From Nocardia carnea (GTDB taxonomy: Bacteria > Actinomycetota > Actinomycetes > Mycobacteriales > Mycobacteriaceae): a stretch of 64,000 nt of DNA. Positions within the stretch are counted from its first letter, which is position 1. Every line of letters starts with the position of its first letter. The notes beneath the pieces were generated by a model. It was given only the letters and a program-made list of their open reading frames with translations. It did not search any database and was not told the DNA's origin. Below, piece after piece: positions 1 to 8,141 of this stretch. Location of the stretch: the NCBI RefSeq assembly GCF_029868855.1, contig NZ_JARWOV010000231.1, forward strand, positions 28,082 to 92,081, written 5' to 3'. Both the position numbers and the translations under genes were made by a program.

Positions 1-749
1 TTGTGGTTCGGCGCGAAGGTGCAGCCCATGTACACGCCGAACAGCGCTTGGTGGACGGCGAAGAACGCGAGGGCTTTATCGGCGGGCAGCACGGCGAACA
101 GCGCACCCAGATAGACAGCGAAATGGGCGAACAGCAGTCCGCCCTCGAGCACACGGTTCTTGATCGACCGATTCCGTAGCGCACGCACGCCCGCCACATG
201 CAGGTTCAAGCCCTCCAGCAGGAGCAGCGGGAAGAACAGGAACGCCTGCGCCCGACCGATGAGCCGGGCGGGCCCGCGGCTGTTGCGGGCCTGCTGCTGC
301 GACCACACGAGAATGTCGGGTGCGACATCGGGATCGAGTTCCTCATGATTCGGATTCGCGTGATGGCGGGTGTGCTTGTCCTGCCACCAGCCGTAGCCCA
401 GGCCGATACCGGCATTGCCGGCGATTCGGCCCACGATCTCGGTCGGCCGTCGCAACCGGAAAACCTGACGGTGCGCGACATCGTGCATGACGAGCGCGAC
501 CTGGGCGAAGGTGACGGCCATGACCGCCGCGATCAGCAGCGTCCACCACGAATCGCCGACGAGGACGAACGCCACCCAGCCGGCCACGAACGCGAACCCG
601 ACCAGACCGAGCCGGGCGGCGTAGTAACCGGGGCGCCGTTCCATCAGTCCGGCGGCGGAGATCCGGCGCAGCAGACGGGCGTAATCGCCGTCGGCGCCGC
701 GCCGCGCCGATCGGGGAGCCGGCTCTTGAACCAAGGCAGGTGTCGTCAT
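1..749 (-). CDS. Fatty acid desaturase, C-terminus cut by window edge
   Basis: Membrane diiron desaturase that would introduce a double bond into an acyl chain. Only the first ~249 residues are in the window; the reading frame stays open to base 1. Seen: histidine boxes HDVAH (in VMHDVAHRQ) and HTRHH (in DKHTRHHANPNH), separated by the expected distance and flanked by hydrophobic helices. The third histidine box must lie outside. The ATG at 749 is preceded by AGGAAG at a good distance. The family (FA_desaturase) is clear; the substrate (acyl-CoA, acyl-ACP or lipid-linked) cannot be told from this part. Confidence 0.9.
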   Translation of the reverse strand, partial: MTTPALVQEPAPRSARRGADGDYARLLRRISAAGLMERRPGYYAARLGLVGFAFVAGWVAFVLVGDSWWTLLIAAVMAVTFAQVALVMHDVAHRQVFRLRRPTEIVGRIAGNAGIGLGYGWWQDKHTRHHANPNHEELDPDVAPDILVWSQQQARNSRGPARLIGRAQAFLFFPLLLLEGLNLHVAGVRALRNRSIKNRVLEGGLLFAHFAVYLGALFAVLPADKALAFFAVHQALFGVYMGCTFAPNH

Positions 750-985
750 AGATCTTCCTGAGAGTCGGGGTGGGAACCCACCTCCGCCCGTTTCTGTGAC
801 GAACAACCGCTGGCGATCGGGGTCCGTATCCAGTGGGTACTGCTCGGTGCGTCGGGGCGGGTGACGAATTCGATACCCCGAACCTATCGGCCGGATTCTC
901 GTTGCGGGTAATCCTGCGGTATCGCACGGGAGTAGCACTGCGGTGTGAGAGGCCGCCCACCACGGATCCCGGAACGGCCGCCGGG

Positions 986-2221
986 TCAGGCCGCCGTTGC
1001 GATCTCCACCACCCGGGCCCATGCCGGTGGCCGGTCCGGAATGTAGTCGAGGTCGTGTTCCTGCCATCCCGGGTCCCGGCGGAACAGCCCGACCACCGTC
1101 CGGCACCCCGGCCGGTCGCTCGGCCAGGGGGTCTGGCCGTCGGTCAGCACCACCAGCACATCGGGGCGCGGCCGGGCGCGCAGCGCCTTGGCGAAACCCG
1201 TGCGCAGATCCGTACCACCACCGCCCACCAGCGGTATCCCCTCGGCACGGCACAGTGGGTGCGCGACCCGTGCCGCCGCATCGCAGGAGAGCACGGTGAC
1301 CAGATCCCGGCGCCCGCCGACGGCGCGGGCGATGGCGGCCACCTCGAGCAGCGCGCTGCCCAGTTCCGCGTCGCTGACCGACCCCGATGTATCGATGATC
1401 ACGCTGACCCGGGGTGGTGTGCGCCGCAGACTCGGCAGCACCACCCCGGGCAACCCGGCCGAGCGCCGCGCCGGTCTGCCGTACGTGTAGTCCTCGCCGA
1501 GACCGGGAGCCGAGGCAGCCGAACGAAGTGCCGCGCCCAGCAGGTCCCGCCACGGTTGCGGCGGATGCAACGCCTCGTCCGCCCAGCGGCGCCACGCCTT
1601 GGACGCGTTGCCCGGACGGCCGGCGATACCCTGGGCGACGCGGAACCGGACCGCTTCGCGTTCCTGTTCGCTGAGGCCGTCCGCGCCGTCGGGTCCCAGC
1701 TCCCATTCGCGGTCCGCTCCGTCGGCGCCGCTACCGCAGTCCAGCCAGGCCAGTTCCTGGGTGAGCGGCCCGAGGCGGAATTGGCGCAGGTAGTCCTCCA
1801 TGAGTGCACCGCGGGACAGACCCAGCGTCGCCGGCAGTACCGCTCCCGCGGGCCGGACCAACCCGTCGCCGAACGCGTCGTCGTTGATCTCGGCGTCCGC
1901 GGCGATATTCATCCGCAAACGTTCCGCCGGACCCGTGAGCTCGTGGGCGCGGGCGAACCGGTCGCTACGACGGTGGTGGTCGCGCAGCAGATGGGAGACC
2001 TCGTGCACGAGTACGGAGGCCAGTTCCTCCACGGGCGTGCAGTCCACGAAAGCGGGCGAAACGTAGCAGCGCCAGTACCGGTCCACCCCCATCGTCGGGG
2101 CATCCCGCGACTCCACGATATGCAGCGCATACAGGGCGGTCGCCAGATAGGGCCGGGCGCGGGCGGCCTGCAGGCGGGCGGTGAACAGTTTGCCGAAATC
2201 GAGCGCCGACGAGCCGGTCAT
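986..2221 (-). CDS. VWA-like protein with HExxH metallopeptidase motif (DUF2201-type)
   Basis: 411 aa. The N-terminal half carries HEVSHLLRDHH, a zincin-type HExxH signature (about residues 78-88); the C-terminal half is a von Willebrand A-like domain with the MIDAS signature DTSGS and a later LTDGQ. This matches the family annotated as putative metal-dependent peptidase with a VWA-like domain (PF13203/PF09967). The ATG at 2221 overlaps the stop of the upstream AAA+ gene (ATGA), which indicates translational coupling; a longer frame upstream has no support. Known: such proteins pair with MoxR ATPases, which may load metal or remodel the VWA protein. The substrate is unknown and the protease activity is untested inference. 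Confidence 0.88.
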   Translation of the reverse strand: MTGSSALDFGKLFTARLQAARARPYLATALYALHIVESRDAPTMGVDRYWRCYVSPAFVDCTPVEELASVLVHEVSHLLRDHHRRSDRFARAHELTGPAERLRMNIAADAEINDDAFGDGLVRPAGAVLPATLGLSRGALMEDYLRQFRLGPLTQELAWLDCGSGADGADREWELGPDGADGLSEQEREAVRFRVAQGIAGRPGNASKAWRRWADEALHPPQPWRDLLGAALRSAASAPGLGEDYTYGRPARRSAGLPGVVLPSLRRTPPRVSVIIDTSGSVSDAELGSALLEVAAIARAVGGRRDLVTVLSCDAAARVAHPLCRAEGIPLVGGGGTDLRTGFAKALRARPRPDVLVVLTDGQTPWPSDRPGCRTVVGLFRRDPGWQEHDLDYIPDRPPAWARVVEIATAA

Positions 2222-3462
2222 CGGCTCACCTTCACGGCGACCCGGGCGGCGGCATGATCGGCGCCCTGGGATACCGCCACCATTGCGGCGAGTTCTTCGA
2301 TCGCCGGCGGCACCACCCAATCGTCCCGGCGCAAGGTGGCCAGAGTGGTCGCCGGAACGACCACCAGATCCGGCGCACCCGTTTCCACCGCCCGCACCAG
2401 CAATGCCCAGGCCGCATCCCAGCGGGCCTCCGACGGCAGCCGGCGGACGGCCGCCACTACTGCGTCGAGCACGGCCTGACGCAGATCACCGCGGTCCGGT
2501 AGCTCGGCGGCGGCCGGATCGGCGAGCAGCGCCTCGGGATCCGGGAGGTCCATCCGGTCCATACTCGCCAGCAGTTCGAAACCCGGTCCGTCCCCGACCG
2601 TGCCCCGCACCAACAGGGAGAGCACATCTTTCGACGACCCGGCCGCGGTCGCGAAAGCGATCAGCCGCAGTGTCATATCCCAGCTCCGCGGTGAGGGCCA
2701 GGCACCACCGCGGCGGGTCTCACTGCTCGGCAGCTGATGGACGAGCGCGGGACGGGCCGCGAGTAACCCGCATACGGCGCGCCGAGCGAAAGCCACTGCC
2801 TCCGCGAACTTTTCCGGTGCCAGCCGGGGAAGTGTCGCACGCGGCCAGGTTCCGCCGAGACCACGTACGACCACATCGTGGTCGTGGGCCCACTGCAGGT
2901 GCACGAACCGGTTGGCCAGCGGTGGGCTCAGCTCCCAGCCGTCGGCGGCCGAGGACCGCGGGTTGGCGGCGGCCACGATACGGACTCCGGGTGGTAATTG
3001 CAGTGCGCCGATGCGACGTTCCAGCACCAGGCGCAGCAAGGCGGCCTGTACTGCGGGTGGCGCCGTCGACAGTTCGTCCAGGAACAGCAGCCCGCGACCG
3101 GATCGCACGAGCCGGACCGCCCAGTCGGGCGGCGCCATCGGCACACCGTGTTCGGCCGGATCGTCGCCGATGATGGGCAGACCCGAGAAATCCGACGGTT
3201 CGTGCACGCTCGCGATCACCGTGGTCAGCGGGAGGTCCAGCGATTCGGCGAGCTGGGTGAGGGCAGCGGTTTTGCCGATTCCCGGCTCACCCCAGAGCAA
3301 CACCGGCAGGTCGGCGGCCACGGCCAGGGTCAGTGCCTCCAATTGGTTGTCGGGGCGGGGTTCGGTGGTGACGTCGCCGAGCATGGCCAGCAGTTCGCCG
3401 GCGATATCGAGTTCGGCAGGGCGGGTGCGGTCCGAGATCGGCGCGCGAAGAAATGCAGTCAT
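2218..3462 (-). CDS. MoxR-family AAA+ ATPase
   Basis: 414 aa. Walker A GEPGIGKT (near residue 58), Walker B LLFLDE (near residue 131) and a sensor-1-like AANP are all visible, as in MoxR/AAA_5 chaperone-like ATPases. It sits between an unknown 463-residue protein and the VWA metallopeptidase and overlaps the latter by 4 bases, so it most likely acts on that VWA partner. ATG start at 3462. Sequence details differ strongly from the second MoxR ATPase at 16244-17359, so the two are not a recent duplication. Confidence 0.9.
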   Translation of the reverse strand: MTAFLRAPISDRTRPAELDIAGELLAMLGDVTTEPRPDNQLEALTLAVAADLPVLLWGEPGIGKTAALTQLAESLDLPLTTVIASVHEPSDFSGLPIIGDDPAEHGVPMAPPDWAVRLVRSGRGLLFLDELSTAPPAVQAALLRLVLERRIGALQLPPGVRIVAAANPRSSAADGWELSPPLANRFVHLQWAHDHDVVVRGLGGTWPRATLPRLAPEKFAEAVAFARRAVCGLLAARPALVHQLPSSETRRGGAWPSPRSWDMTLRLIAFATAAGSSKDVLSLLVRGTVGDGPGFELLASMDRMDLPDPEALLADPAAAELPDRGDLRQAVLDAVVAAVRRLPSEARWDAAWALLVRAVETGAPDLVVVPATTLATLRRDDWVVPPAIEELAAMVAVSQGADHAAARVAVKVSR

Positions 3463-3531
3463 CTATGAATCACCTTGTGTTTCGGTCGAAGTGAATGACG
3501 TCGAGGATGTGCTGAACCGAATACGGCCGGC

Positions 3532-4923
3532 TCAGCGCATGTTTGCGTTACGCGGGTGCGAGCGGCGATCGCTGGGCCGGGAGTCGCGCCGGCTACGTGG
3601 CGGCCCGTAGCCGGTAAGCCCGGCCCGGAACAATCCGTAGGTGATCCGCCGTTGCGCGGACGCCGCCAACGCGTCCCGCAGCGGCCCGTCGCGCAATACC
3701 GCACCGGGGCCGAGCAGGCCCTCGACAACGGCCAGCGCACCCGCGGTATCGCCGTGATCCAGACGCTCCCGGACACCGGCGAGACAGTCCGGGTGGCGGT
3801 GGGCCCGATCGATGGCCCGCAGGCACGGCAGCGGAGTACCGGTCAGGGCGACCAGCAGTTCCTCCCGCCGGATCTCCGCCGGATCGTGATCGAGCGCGGC
3901 CAGCACCCCGTCGACCAGCCCGATCCGGTGCTGTTCACCCCGGCACTCCACCAGGAACGGCCGGTCGCCCGGCTCCTGATCACGGCGCGATTCGGCCGGT
4001 GACCACTCCGGTACCAGTGCGGAGGCCACCAGCGGATGCAGCCGGTCGGCCGTTATCGCCCCGGCCCGGAGCAACTGCAGATCGGGCAGCGTCCAGGTCG
4101 CCGCATCGGGCAGCACCGGCAGCGCGGACACCCCACTACGCGGATAGGACTCCGCGTTCCGCAGCGCGGGCGGTCCGTTGCCGTCCGCGGACAGCTCCAC
4201 GACCCGTTGGCGCCGCGTCCCGAACCGAATCCGCAGCGGCCCGTCCGACCGGCCTTCGGCACGCAGCAGTATCGCTGCCTCGGCTGCCCATCTGTCCACG
4301 GCGCAACCCGCGGGAGCCCGGTCGGTCAGTCCGGGATCGACGGAACACGGACCTTCGAGCCGGCGTGCCCCGGAACGGATTCCGAACTCATGGACCCTGC
4401 TCGCATCCCACAGATGGCGGTGGAGGTCGAGCCGGAAACGACGGTCGGGCCGTGGATGCGGATGCGGATGCGGGCCGGAGCCGGACCCGTCCCACAGTGC
4501 GAGGCCGATCCGTTGACCGGCATCCGCCCATGCCGGAGCGGTCCGGGCCACGAGATGCACCGAATTTATTTCGCCACAAGGGCTTCGGGAATCCGGCAGA
4601 TCGTATCGAGCCAGCAGAACGGTCGTACCCGGCCGGAGTAAACCGTCCGGCGCGACCCGGGGCAGATGCCAGCGCAACAGGTCGGGAGCCAGCCGGCGCA
4701 GATCCGCACGCACACAGTCCGTGACGGCACGGCCGTGTCTACGGGCCAGCGCCCGCACATCGATATCGACATCGAAACCCGCTGCGGCACATGCCCCCGC
4801 CCAGTCTCCGGCGTTTCGCCGGGCGGTCGCGGTCTCGATCATGGAGGGCGGCACGGCGAACTCACGCACGCGCAGCCAGAAGGAAAGGCGGGAATCGTTC
4901 CCCATCGTGTCCGGAGTGCGCAT
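3532..4923 (-). CDS. Conserved hypothetical protein, first gene of MoxR/VWA operon
   Basis: About 463 aa, not recognised. It has no signal peptide or membrane helix and is rich in Arg, Asp and Leu, with an odd HPHPHPHPRP run near residue 150 encoded by short GGATGC-type repeats. It lies 69 bases upstream of the MoxR gene on the same strand, so it is probably the leader of a three-gene operon and a third component of that module. The ATG at 4923 is chosen because AGGTGA lies about 8 bases upstream; a GTG two codons earlier is possible. Confidence 0.7.
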   Translation of the reverse strand: MRTPDTMGNDSRLSFWLRVREFAVPPSMIETATARRNAGDWAGACAAAGFDVDIDVRALARRHGRAVTDCVRADLRRLAPDLLRWHLPRVAPDGLLRPGTTVLLARYDLPDSRSPCGEINSVHLVARTAPAWADAGQRIGLALWDGSGSGPHPHPHPRPDRRFRLDLHRHLWDASRVHEFGIRSGARRLEGPCSVDPGLTDRAPAGCAVDRWAAEAAILLRAEGRSDGPLRIRFGTRRQRVVELSADGNGPPALRNAESYPRSGVSALPVLPDAATWTLPDLQLLRAGAITADRLHPLVASALVPEWSPAESRRDQEPGDRPFLVECRGEQHRIGLVDGVLAALDHDPAEIRREELLVALTGTPLPCLRAIDRAHRHPDCLAGVRERLDHGDTAGALAVVEGLLGPGAVLRDGPLRDALAASAQRRITYGLFRAGLTGYGPPRSRRDSRPSDRRSHPRNANMR

Positions 4924-5313
4924 CAGCACTCACCTGGCACGAAAGGGACCCCCAATCTTTGCTCGGAACGAGTCATCACGGAATTGATCATAACGTTCGG
5001 GGCCGGACCCGGCCATCCATACCCTGATCCGGCGCTCGGACAGGGACGGACCGCAATGTCCGTCGAAGCGGGCGGACTGCGCACCGGCGGATCCCCTCCG
5101 CCGTTCGAGCCGCCCCCGGGAGGCGGGCCATTGTGACAGCCGCCCATACCGTCCGGCCGTATACCAGGAGGGTGCCGGCGCCCCCGGCACGACCGGACTC
5201 GACAACTCGACGCAGCTCGAGCTCGAAATCGAGCGGCGGCCAAACGGCCCTACAAGGGCATCGGGGACGCTGTGCAGCGCCCGTATCGAGCAGGATGAAA
5301 TCAAACCTTGCAT
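4924..5313. other. Intergenic region without a convincing gene
   Basis: About 390 bases between the divergent MoxR operon and the metal locus. Only GC-biased open frames with no start signal or family resemblance are present. The upstream half probably holds the promoter of the minus-strand operon. The metal operator begins at 5314. Confidence 0.6.
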
Positions 5314-5330
5314 ATACCCCCCGGGGGTAT
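5314..5330. promoter_or_regulatory. CsoR-like operator box 1
   Basis: ATACCCCCCGGGGGTAT is a near-perfect dyad (ATACCCC - 3 bases - GGGGTAT) of the type bound by CsoR/RcnR-family copper or nickel repressors. It overlaps a possible -10 element (TATTAA at 5328-5333) and lies 46 bases before the His-rich protein gene. A second box of the same design precedes the MFS gene. Known: CsoR boxes are G/C-rich dyads of this shape. The assignment to CsoR rather than a relative is inference. Confidence 0.75.
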
Positions 5331-5376
5331 TAATGTTCCCGGTGTCGAACAGAGATAGAGCCCCAGGAGGCCCGCG

Positions 5377-6279
5377 ATGAACGCCACAGCCCACGCCGAT
5401 CACACCGCCCACGCACACCACACCACTGACACCCACAGCGACCACAACATCCACCACACCTCGGACGCCCACCGCATCCATGCACACCACGCATCGGAAA
5501 CCTCGGGCGGGCACACACACCACGCACCGGACGCCCACGCCACACACACCGCCACACCCCCTGGTGGGTTGCAGATCACCGAAGCGGGTTACACCCTCGC
5601 GCTGGAAACCCCGATCGTCGACGCCGGTGCGATAGATCTCCGGTTCCGGATCCTCGGCCCGGACGGCGGGGTGGTCACCGGCTTCACCCCCATCCACGAG
5701 CGCGAACTACATCTGATCGTGGCACGCCGTGAACTGACGGGCTTCCAGCATGTGCACCCGGTCCGCGACGAGCACGGCACCTGGTCGATTCGCCTCGACG
5801 TGACCGAGCCCGGCGCCTACCGCGTCTTCACCGATATCGCACCGCGGGAACTCGGACGCACCCTCACCCTCGGTGCCGACCTCGCCGTCGCGGGGCACTA
5901 CGACCCCCGCCCCACCCCCGCCACGGAACGGACTGTCACGGTCGACGGCTACAACGTCACCGTCGAGGGCGATCCAGCCCCCGGAGTGGGCCGCATACTG
6001 ACGTTCACCGTCGACAAAGACGGGGCACCGGTCACCGATCTGGACCCCTACCTCGGCGCGTACGGACACCTGGTGGTACTGCGCGCCGGCGACCTCGCCT
6101 ACGTCCACGTCCACCCCAGCGGCGAGCCCGGGGACGGAATCACACCGGCCGGACCCGGAATCGATTTCCATACCGTCGTACCCGGACCGGGAATCTACCG
6201 GTTGTTCCTCGATTTCCAGCACCAGGGGATCGTGCGGACCGCGGCGTTCACCCTGAACGCACCACTCGCCGGCCACTGA
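5377..6279 (+). CDS. Histidine-rich metal-binding protein of copper locus
   Basis: 300 aa. The first 57 residues contain 18 histidines spaced as HxH, HH and HxxH, interspersed with Ala, Thr and Asp, and look like a metal-buffering tail. The rest (about residues 65-300) is a conserved beta-rich region with paired His motifs FQHVHP and YVHVHP, suggesting two repeated domains that each offer an HxH site. No signal peptide or membrane segment is visible, so it is probably cytosolic unless exported in complex. It lies directly behind a CsoR-like box and before a metal exporter. Start supported by AGGAGG about 9 bases upstream. Copper or nickel storage or sensing is an inference. Confidence 0.8.
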   Translation: MNATAHADHTAHAHHTTDTHSDHNIHHTSDAHRIHAHHASETSGGHTHHAPDAHATHTATPPGGLQITEAGYTLALETPIVDAGAIDLRFRILGPDGGVVTGFTPIHERELHLIVARRELTGFQHVHPVRDEHGTWSIRLDVTEPGAYRVFTDIAPRELGRTLTLGADLAVAGHYDPRPTPATERTVTVDGYNVTVEGDPAPGVGRILTFTVDKDGAPVTDLDPYLGAYGHLVVLRAGDLAYVHVHPSGEPGDGITPAGPGIDFHTVVPGPGIYRLFLDFQHQGIVRTAAFTLNAPLAGH

Positions 6280-6329
6280 CCCGAAACACCCGGTGATCGC
6301 CGGAGAGATCGGCCTACAACTCTCTCTCA

Positions 6330-6346
6330 ATACCCTACCGGGGTAT
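6330..6346. promoter_or_regulatory. CsoR-like operator box 2
   Basis: ATACCCTACCGGGGTAT, the same 17-base design as the box at 5314. It overlaps a possible -10 element (TATAGT, 6344-6349) and lies 17 bases before the MFS start, so a bound repressor would block RNA polymerase directly. It implies a separate promoter for the exporter and chaperone genes. Confidence 0.75.
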
Positions 6347-6363
6347 AGTAACTAGGAACAGTC

Positions 6364-7779
6364 ATGACAATCCAGACACGCCCCGCGACACGAAAATGGT
6401 GGGCGCTGGCGGTGATCGCCGCCGCCCAGTTCATGGTCATCATGGACACCTCGATCATCGGGATCGCACTCCCGCGAATGCAGACCGATCTCGGCTTCTC
6501 CCCGGAAAACCTGACCTGGGTATTCAACGCCTACGTCATCGCCTTCGGTGGACTGCTACTGCTGGGCGGGCGACTGTCCGATCTACTGGGCGCCCGCCGG
6601 ATATTCGCCACCGGATGGGTGATCCTGCTCGCCGGATCGGTCGTCGCGGGCGCGGCCGGAACCGTGGGTATCGAATTGGCCGGACGGGCGGTTCAAGGTG
6701 CCGGTGCGGCACTGATCGCACCCGCCGCGCTCACCCTGCTGATGACACTCTTCGGTTCCTCCCCACAGGAGTTGACGAAGGCGCTGGCCGTATACGGTGC
6801 CGCGGCACCGGCCGGGGGTACCGCCGGGGTGTTCCTCGGCGGCGTGCTCACCGAATACCTCAGCTGGCCATGGGTTTTCTACATCAATATCCCGATCGCG
6901 ATCCTGGCATTGATCGCAGTTCCGGTCCTGATGCCCAACGCGCCGGCCCGCCCGGGCTCGGTGGACCTGCTCGGCGCGGCCGCCGCCACCGCGGGTCTCG
7001 CCACCGCCGTCTACGGCATCGTCCGCGCACCCGAGGCCGGCTGGGGCTCGGCGCAGACCTGGGCAGTACTCGGCGTCGCCGCCGCACTACTCGCCGGGTT
7101 CGTACTCCTGCAGGCACGCCGCCGCGAACCCCTGATGCCCCTGAGCATCTTCCGCGCTCCCGGCCTGGCCGCGGCCAACCTCGCACAGCTACTGCTGGGC
7201 GCGGCGTGGGTGCCCATGTGGTTCTTCTTGAACCTGTACCTGCAGCAGGTCCTCGGTTACAGCGCCTTCCCGTCCGGCGCGGCACTGCTCCCGATGACCA
7301 CCTTGATCATGCTCGGCATGATCGTGCTCGCACCCCGGGCGATGCAACGTTTCGGCGCCAAACCGATGATCGTGACGGGCCTGGCCGTCCTCGGTCTCGG
7401 ACTGGGCATCATGTCGCTGGTCCGGCCGACCGGCAGCTTCTGGATCGACGTCCTGCCCGCCTCACTGGTCGCCGCGGGCGGCATGTCGCTGGCCTTCATT
7501 CCCTCGCTGGGCACCGCCATCGGCGCGGCACGGCCCGAGGAAGGCGGGCTGGCCTCGGGCATCGTCAATGTGAGTTACCAGATCGGTTCCGCGCTCGGCC
7601 TGGCCGCCATGACCGCACTGGCCGCCGCATTCGGCGCCGACCAACTCACCGATCTGCCGCAACTCACCGACGGCTACTCGGCCGCCTTCCTCGGGGCGGG
7701 CGCGATAGCACTCGTCGGCGCCGGGCTCACCGCCGCCACCATCGCGTCGCCGGCGAAAACCACCTCGCCCGCCGGCTGA
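6364..7779 (+). CDS. MFS exporter, DHA2 (EmrB/QacA) type, metal-regulated
   Basis: 471 aa polytopic membrane protein. The N-terminus carries the DHA2 motif MVIMDTSIIGIALP in the first helix and GGRLSDLLGARR in the loop between helices 2 and 3; there are about 14 hydrophobic segments. DHA2 members are proton-driven drug or ion exporters. The operator directly upstream and the neighbouring CopZ-like gene suggest a role in removing copper or a related stressor, but the substrate cannot be read from sequence. ATG start at 6364, with a very short leader after the predicted -10. Confidence 0.88.
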   Translation: MTIQTRPATRKWWALAVIAAAQFMVIMDTSIIGIALPRMQTDLGFSPENLTWVFNAYVIAFGGLLLLGGRLSDLLGARRIFATGWVILLAGSVVAGAAGTVGIELAGRAVQGAGAALIAPAALTLLMTLFGSSPQELTKALAVYGAAAPAGGTAGVFLGGVLTEYLSWPWVFYINIPIAILALIAVPVLMPNAPARPGSVDLLGAAAATAGLATAVYGIVRAPEAGWGSAQTWAVLGVAAALLAGFVLLQARRREPLMPLSIFRAPGLAAANLAQLLLGAAWVPMWFFLNLYLQQVLGYSAFPSGAALLPMTTLIMLGMIVLAPRAMQRFGAKPMIVTGLAVLGLGLGIMSLVRPTGSFWIDVLPASLVAAGGMSLAFIPSLGTAIGAARPEEGGLASGIVNVSYQIGSALGLAAMTALAAAFGADQLTDLPQLTDGYSAAFLGAGAIALVGAGLTAATIASPAKTTSPAG

Positions 7780-7817
7780 CGGTTACCGCACCGAAGAACC
7801 ATCGAACAGGAGAGATC

Positions 7818-8024
7818 ATGGCCACCACCGTCGTCACCGTTTCCGGAATGACCTGCGGATGCTGCGTTACTTCGGTGCGCGAAGAGGTCGGACGCGTTCC
7901 CGGCGTCACCGCCGTCGCCGTCGACCTCGGCACCGGAGCAGTCAGCATCGACAGCACCATCCCGATCCGCCCCGACCTGATCGCGACCGCGGTCACCCGG
8001 GCCGGGTACACCGTCACCGATTGA
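7818..8024 (+). CDS. CopZ-like copper chaperone (HMA domain)
   Basis: 68 aa, a single heavy-metal-associated domain. The metal-binding loop is MTCGCC, i.e. MxCxxC with one extra cysteine in between; the rest fits the beta-alpha-beta-beta-alpha-beta fold length. It starts 38 bases after the MFS stop with AGGAGA as ribosome-binding site and is probably co-transcribed with the exporter. Known role of the family: deliver Cu(I) to P-type ATPases or CsoR. No copper P-type ATPase is in this window, so its partner is elsewhere or is the His-rich protein. Confidence 0.92.
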   Translation: MATTVVTVSGMTCGCCVTSVREEVGRVPGVTAVAVDLGTGAVSIDSTIPIRPDLIATAVTRAGYTVTD

Positions 8025-8047
8025 CACCCGCCGCGACAGCACCACAC

Positions 8048-8077
8048 CGGGCGGGTCCTCCACGGAGGACCCGCCCG
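8048..8077 (+). terminator. Hairpin terminator after chaperone gene
   Basis: Perfect 13-bp stem (left arm 8048-8060, right arm 8065-8077) with a CACG loop, GC-rich and without a clear T run, as is common in actinobacteria. It closes the MFS-chaperone unit and separates it from the next MFS gene. Confidence 0.8.
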
Positions 8078-8141
8078 AATCGCCGGTCTTCCGCAGACCC
8101 GATACCCGGTGGTGAGCGGCGCGAGGCCCCCGGAGGTCACG

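Noticed and set aside
833..2257. Plus-strand open frame of 474 codons opposite the VWA metallopeptidase gene
   Set aside because: Shadow frame typical of high-GC DNA; no family motifs, while the minus strand has HExxH and MIDAS.
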